A stretch of 64,000 nt of DNA from Stenopsyche tienmushanensis (Eukaryota; Arthropoda; Insecta; Trichoptera; Stenopsychidae): the NCBI GenBank assembly GCA_008973525.1, contig WACJ01000124.1, positions 868,001 to 932,000 on the forward strand. Direction: 5' to 3'. Of this stretch, positions 59,471 to 64,000 are shown piece by piece. The notes under the pieces were generated by a model. The model was not told where the DNA came from and did not search any database. It saw nothing but the letters and a program-made list of their open reading frames with translations. Each line of letters opens with the position of its first letter. Positions within the stretch are counted from its first letter, which is position 1. The position numbers and the translations under genes are program-made.

Positions 59471-62400
59471 ATATTTTTTTAATACAAACATGACATGATA
59501 AAAATATCATTTATGAAATAATTTGCATCGAAGCAAAATATCTCTCTGATTTTCTTTTTAGTAAGAAAGTTTTTGTAATGGAACAACATTTTGAAATCCC
59601 TCCGGAGACGTCGCAATTTTCAATAGAATTACAAATTGTACTATCACGCAAACATGAAAACATCCCTCGGGGATAGATTTAACGAGGATTTTTCTTCCGT
59701 ATGATCGGACCGAATTTTTATTTCGAATTAAAAAAAATATGCAAAATAAAAACCTTTGGCACAAACCCAGTGAATAGTTTTTAAGCTTGACTGCGGAGCA
59801 ATTTCGTGATTCCACCGTCTGGGCGAAAATATAGGAGTGTTTTTCCGACGCCCGATGGCTGTGATAAAAGAAAATCTAACATAATGGTCGCGTTTAGGGT
59901 GTTTTTTGGAGAGAAGAGTTCCCCTCGGAGTAAATGGTGCGAGCTCAAATCGGGACGGGCTCATCCACCCTCGAGGACGCTTCTTCCCTCCCGCCGCTCA
60001 AGCAGAGGACTCCTTTCACTCTTGGATGATGAATGTTTCAGAGGCGAACACTTAATTACTATGCCATCGGGGCAGACTCAATTACTCGAAATAAGTGCCG
60101 GATCTTCCCTCGGTTGATATCCATCGACATTTTAATGTCGAAAATTACCGACAAAAGCCTCCAAAAATACTCACCACAAAAGAGTACGTCCCGCCCTCGC
60201 TTTTCAACCACTTTAATATACTCGATTTAATCTATCGATTTTGTTATTATCCAGAGAAAGCAATGAAATGCAATACAACAGGTCGACAAATTATTGTATT
60301 CATGAGCAATTAATTATCAACGATAACAACCCATTTTGTCTATCATTAGAGACGCACATAAGCAGCGTACAATTAAAAGATGTCACCTTGATTCAACAAT
60401 CATTAAAATACGTATGAAATCATGCCAATTGATGTTAATAGACCTGTTAGATTGGCAAAACAACATGAACAAATGTGTTAAATAAGTGTAACTAGCTCAG
60501 GGTCGATGATTACTATAAGTACTCGACTATTTTGAAAACAATTAATCATTTTTAATACATTTAAAGCCTACATCATATTGCAACCGCAAGCACTCTAGAT
60601 GCTTATATAAAGGTCATGATCATGACATTCTTAATTAAGCAGAAGATGATGCTTTTTTTAATTTTATTTATTAGCAATCAGCTTATGCATCACAATAATG
60701 AACGTACTTTATATTGGATGAATATGGAGGATATGATAAGACCTCTTACTTTATTCTTGTAAGAAATATGATCTCGTAATTTAATTGATCAAACTTGGAT
60801 GATTAATTTGAATACAATTTTATTCAATTTGAATAGTTCCAAGAGGAAGATCCCTTTGATATCCAAACAAAAACAAAGAAATACAAGAAAATCTTTCTCG
60901 GGATTAAACCGGACTTAAAAGTCGAAGAACTGTTAATCTTGTTTGCGTATTAATTAATCATAAGCTATCCACTTCTCATCCATAGTTACAATCATTATTT
61001 AAAGAAGAAATATGTCTTCAGAATATTAAAAAACATAATTATATAAACCTAAAATTTATAGCAATTTTATTTTTACTTCTACTATCATTCTACCATTAAC
61101 GTGCTACTTGATATCTAGCAAATGCATATAAAATCAATGTTTACTCATTAAGATTTTAATCCAATTCTTTGGTAAGGCGCATCTGGAATGTGGTGCTTAA
61201 GGAAATTGGATGCTGGGGTAGCTTTACAGGGGGTGATTGGAGTATGTCTTAAGAAAATTAAATAATTTACTAAGAAGTTTTTTTTTTCAATTAGAGATGA
61301 ACTTAAAAAAATAATAGATTCTAAATGGAATATGGCAAATAAATAATCACCAGCTCAAATCAGTATTTATCTCAAACTTTTATGATACGAACATGCATAT
61401 TTTTCACAATATTACATTTCGCCTGAAAATAAAGTTGATCTAAGAAAAATATATTAAAATGCAAAATAGAACGATATCAGGGCAAAGTTTTGTAAATGGA
61501 CTTGCTAAAGTCGAAGCACCTTATATGAAATTGAATACGCAGACATTAAATTCATCAAATATTACTTTGCCCAAATTTATGGCATGAAAATATTTCAAAG
61601 ACCGCAATTATTGGAAATTTCACCATGAATTATATATTTTGGCCATAGTGAAAATTGACCCTTTCCAGATAAAACCAAAACGGGGTAACTGTGATATATG
61701 ACGTGTTGATTAACCCTTTCACCCCATACTATTTATGATAGTATAGATTACGGTCAATAAATCGGCGCCTCGAGACTAGAAGTGCTTATCAAAGGATACA
61801 AGGAGCCTAAATAATAATATATCGCCTTTTGATACGATATCTAAAATTTGCCAATTTATAGCAGCTATTTTTAATAGGAGGGCGTTCTACGAAATTCGGT
61901 ATGAAATAATTTTTCGCAATTCTACGACTTTTATGTTTTGCGTCGATACAAAAAACTTAAGCTTAACGCGTTCAGAATAAATGTCAATAAGATACAAGCG
62001 AGATTCATTTCTAAAGCTATCCTGCTTTTGAGATTCTTTTTTGGTCTATTGAAATTCCTAGAACTCAGATTGAAAAGATACCATTCACGATTTTAGATGG
62101 AATCTATGTAGTAAAAACGTGATATTTGAAGGTGTACAATTCATCGAAATATCTGATAAAAATGTCTCATATTCCTTGTACAAATCTCAAAACGAGATAA
62201 GCTGGGAATCATTTGATATTTGGGATTTATAAAATAAATTTTCGTCTCCCAAGACGTCGATAAAGTTTTATCAACGAAATAGCTCGCGTTTAAGGGTTTT
62301 TCAAAACGGCCAAATCGTTATCATGTATTGAATAAACTGATACAGCTTTCTATAACGTTCTTGTTAAAAATATACTCCAGATTATACATTTTAATTCCAA

Positions 62401-62880
62401 TATGAGTTATAATTTAAATCGTTTTGAATATTAATATTTCCTTGATTTGTTTCACTATTGGCATCCATTCGCTTTGATTTTCCATTGAATGCCGTTAATC
62501 ACCAAAACTATATATTTGAACAAGAAACATACATACATATCTAGACCAGTAGTGCGCCTATTTTATTATATATTACACAACACACCTGCTTCATTTTTTA
62601 GAAATATACTTACTGTCAAGAATATTCAAGGAACATTAGTGGAAGAAGAAATGAATGAAACAAAATTAATGAAAATGATATCTGAGATAAACAATTAAAT
62701 TTGTTAAACATTTTATCATACCTAAGACCGAATTGATTAATAAATTATGTATGATCTTAACATTTTTATAAACTTCAATTTCTAATTATTAGTTCGATGG
62801 AAACTTCAAAATGTCTCATATAAACACAATTTTAAATATGAAATGCTACTTTTCTATCTAGTTGAAAATCATTTTCCAGC
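59471..62880. other. gene-free stretch; GC-richer island at about 59560-60320
   Basis: The island has 'acgcttcttccctcccgccg', 'tcgggacgggctcatccacc' and 'cgtcccgccctcgctttt', with overlapping frames of 65-103 codons on both strands, none with a domain. Past 60320 the DNA is AT-rich. 'TTAACCCTTTCACCCCATAC' at about 61711 resembles a piggyBac left end but no second end was found. No gene recognised. Confidence 0.4.
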
Positions 62881-64000
62881 ACGGGTTCTTTTCACGTGTG
62901 TAATCCTATTTGTCTAAATGTGTAGACTGCACTGCAGCTCTGTGCACTTGGACAATATACATGATTTCAATTTGGACGAAGCGCCTGAACAAGATTGAAT
63001 TAATCTCGCCTGGATTTGACGAAGGGACCCACCGGTGTGAAGTGGGAAACGACGAGTCATTCATATCTACGAGGGCACCCTCTTCAAAAGCCCTGAAGTA
63101 ACAAAGGTACACCCCTCACTGCCATCGGATGATAGATGTATCTGAAGGAGATAGCGGACCATTAGTCAAATGCACACAGACGTCAAAGCAATCCGATGAT
63201 GTTATTTCTTAATAACGAACAAGATATTGGATAAACCGTGATTAATTAGCGGTCCTTCTGGTGCCAGCAGGCGACGTCGCAGCAGCTGGATCTGGAGATC
63301 AACTGCTTTAACCTCGTCATTCGACCCGCAATCAACCTTATCTGGACCATGAACCAATTTATACCAGACTACTCATGATAAGACATTCGTTATTCAAATT
63401 AAAATGATTCATCAAAGTAAATTCATGATACGAAACAATTAGACGGAAATTCTTCCGGAAAAAACGTCAATTAAAGACAATTACATTACATACGCACATC
63501 ATCAATCATAAAGTCAATACATTGAGCATAAACTTATCAACTAAATTAAATGTGTGTGGGGGCTTAATTTCTCCCTTTTATTCCCTATTTTGATGAATAA
63601 ATTTAATTCAAGCTATAAAAAAAATATTTTTAACTAGCTGATATCAGGTGCGTTACTGCCACAGAAGTAATAATTCTAAAAATATCGTTTTTAAATTTGA
63701 AAGAGTTCTTGTTTGATTAGGAATGATAGAAACTATTTTATTTTGTTGGTTTTATTATAAATATGAACAAACCTACAAACATCGATTTTTATATATAAGA
63801 TGTACTGTAAGTTAATTATATTATACTTATATGATTTTAAAAAGTGCAAACAATAAGTTGGAAAAGTTTTATCACAATCGAATGAACGGTAAGGCAGCAC
63901 ATAAAATACGAACAAACATTTTTATTTTTGTATATTAGACTATACTTATATTACTCGCGCAATCCTTAGCAATAAATGGACGAAATTTTATTGCAATTTG
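62881..64000. other. GC-richer island at about 62880-63370, then AT-rich right edge
   Basis: The island includes 'ggacccaccggtgtgaagtg' and 'gccagcaggcgacgtcgcag', with two near-complementary frames of 63 and 68 codons on opposite strands and no domain. The last 600 bases are AT-rich with nothing recognised. Confidence 0.4.

Noticed and set aside
61711..62300. piggyBac-like element starting TTAACCCTTTCACCCC
   Set aside because: No right end ending GGG-TTAA and no transposase remnant; only the left resemblance.

Overview
This window looks like AT-rich nuclear DNA of an invertebrate, most likely an arthropod. The evidence is long AT-rich spacers, spliced genes with GT/AG introns (one of 11.4 kb), several R1/TRAS-like and other non-LTR reverse transcriptase fragments (the R1 group is mainly an arthropod lineage), decayed mariner elements, a piggyBac remnant, hAT-like short elements, and two families of tRNA-derived SINEs. 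No bacterial operon, CRISPR array, rRNA or intact tRNA gene was seen. I cannot name the species.

The best-supported gene is on the + strand at 37603-50855. It has seven exons with consistent splice sites and phases and gives a 358-residue secreted protein with an N-terminal spondin (Spondin_N) domain but no thrombospondin type-1 repeat. A second possible last exon lies at 51238-51368. An upstream ORF overlaps the start codon. The first intron contains SINEs, a piggyBac-like element, two perfect hairpins and a possible nested exon on the opposite strand. A hAT-like short element sits in intron 2.

At the left edge two minus-strand coding units for secreted proteins lie at 1030-1703 (two exons, Ig-like cysteine context) and 2805-3308 (signal peptide, five cysteines). 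They could be two genes or exons of one larger extracellular protein that runs off the left edge.

Most other recognisable sequence is mobile-element debris. At 3.4-6.0 kb a SINE was hit by a hAT-like element with a perfect 8-bp target duplication, and that element contains a truncated R1-like retrotransposon. A pogo/Tigger-like element lies at 6.6-7.7 kb. Two mariner copies at 20.6-21.5 and 58.5-59.5 kb share the same 5' internal deletion. A piggyBac-like element with a transposase zinc-finger remnant lies at 45.2-46.1 kb. SINE family 1 has about nine full or partial copies and SINE family 2 has two.

Between these lie long stretches without a gene. Scattered through them are several islands of a few hundred bases that are visibly richer in G and C, have no transposon marks and no convincing coding frame. 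They are candidates for conserved regulatory DNA. I did not find an obvious new defence or enzymatic system. The most interesting points are the spondin-domain gene with its unusual tail and overlapping upstream ORF, the twin deleted mariners, the perfect 42-bp palindrome between inverted SINE heads, and an 11-bp tandem repeat of eleven units.
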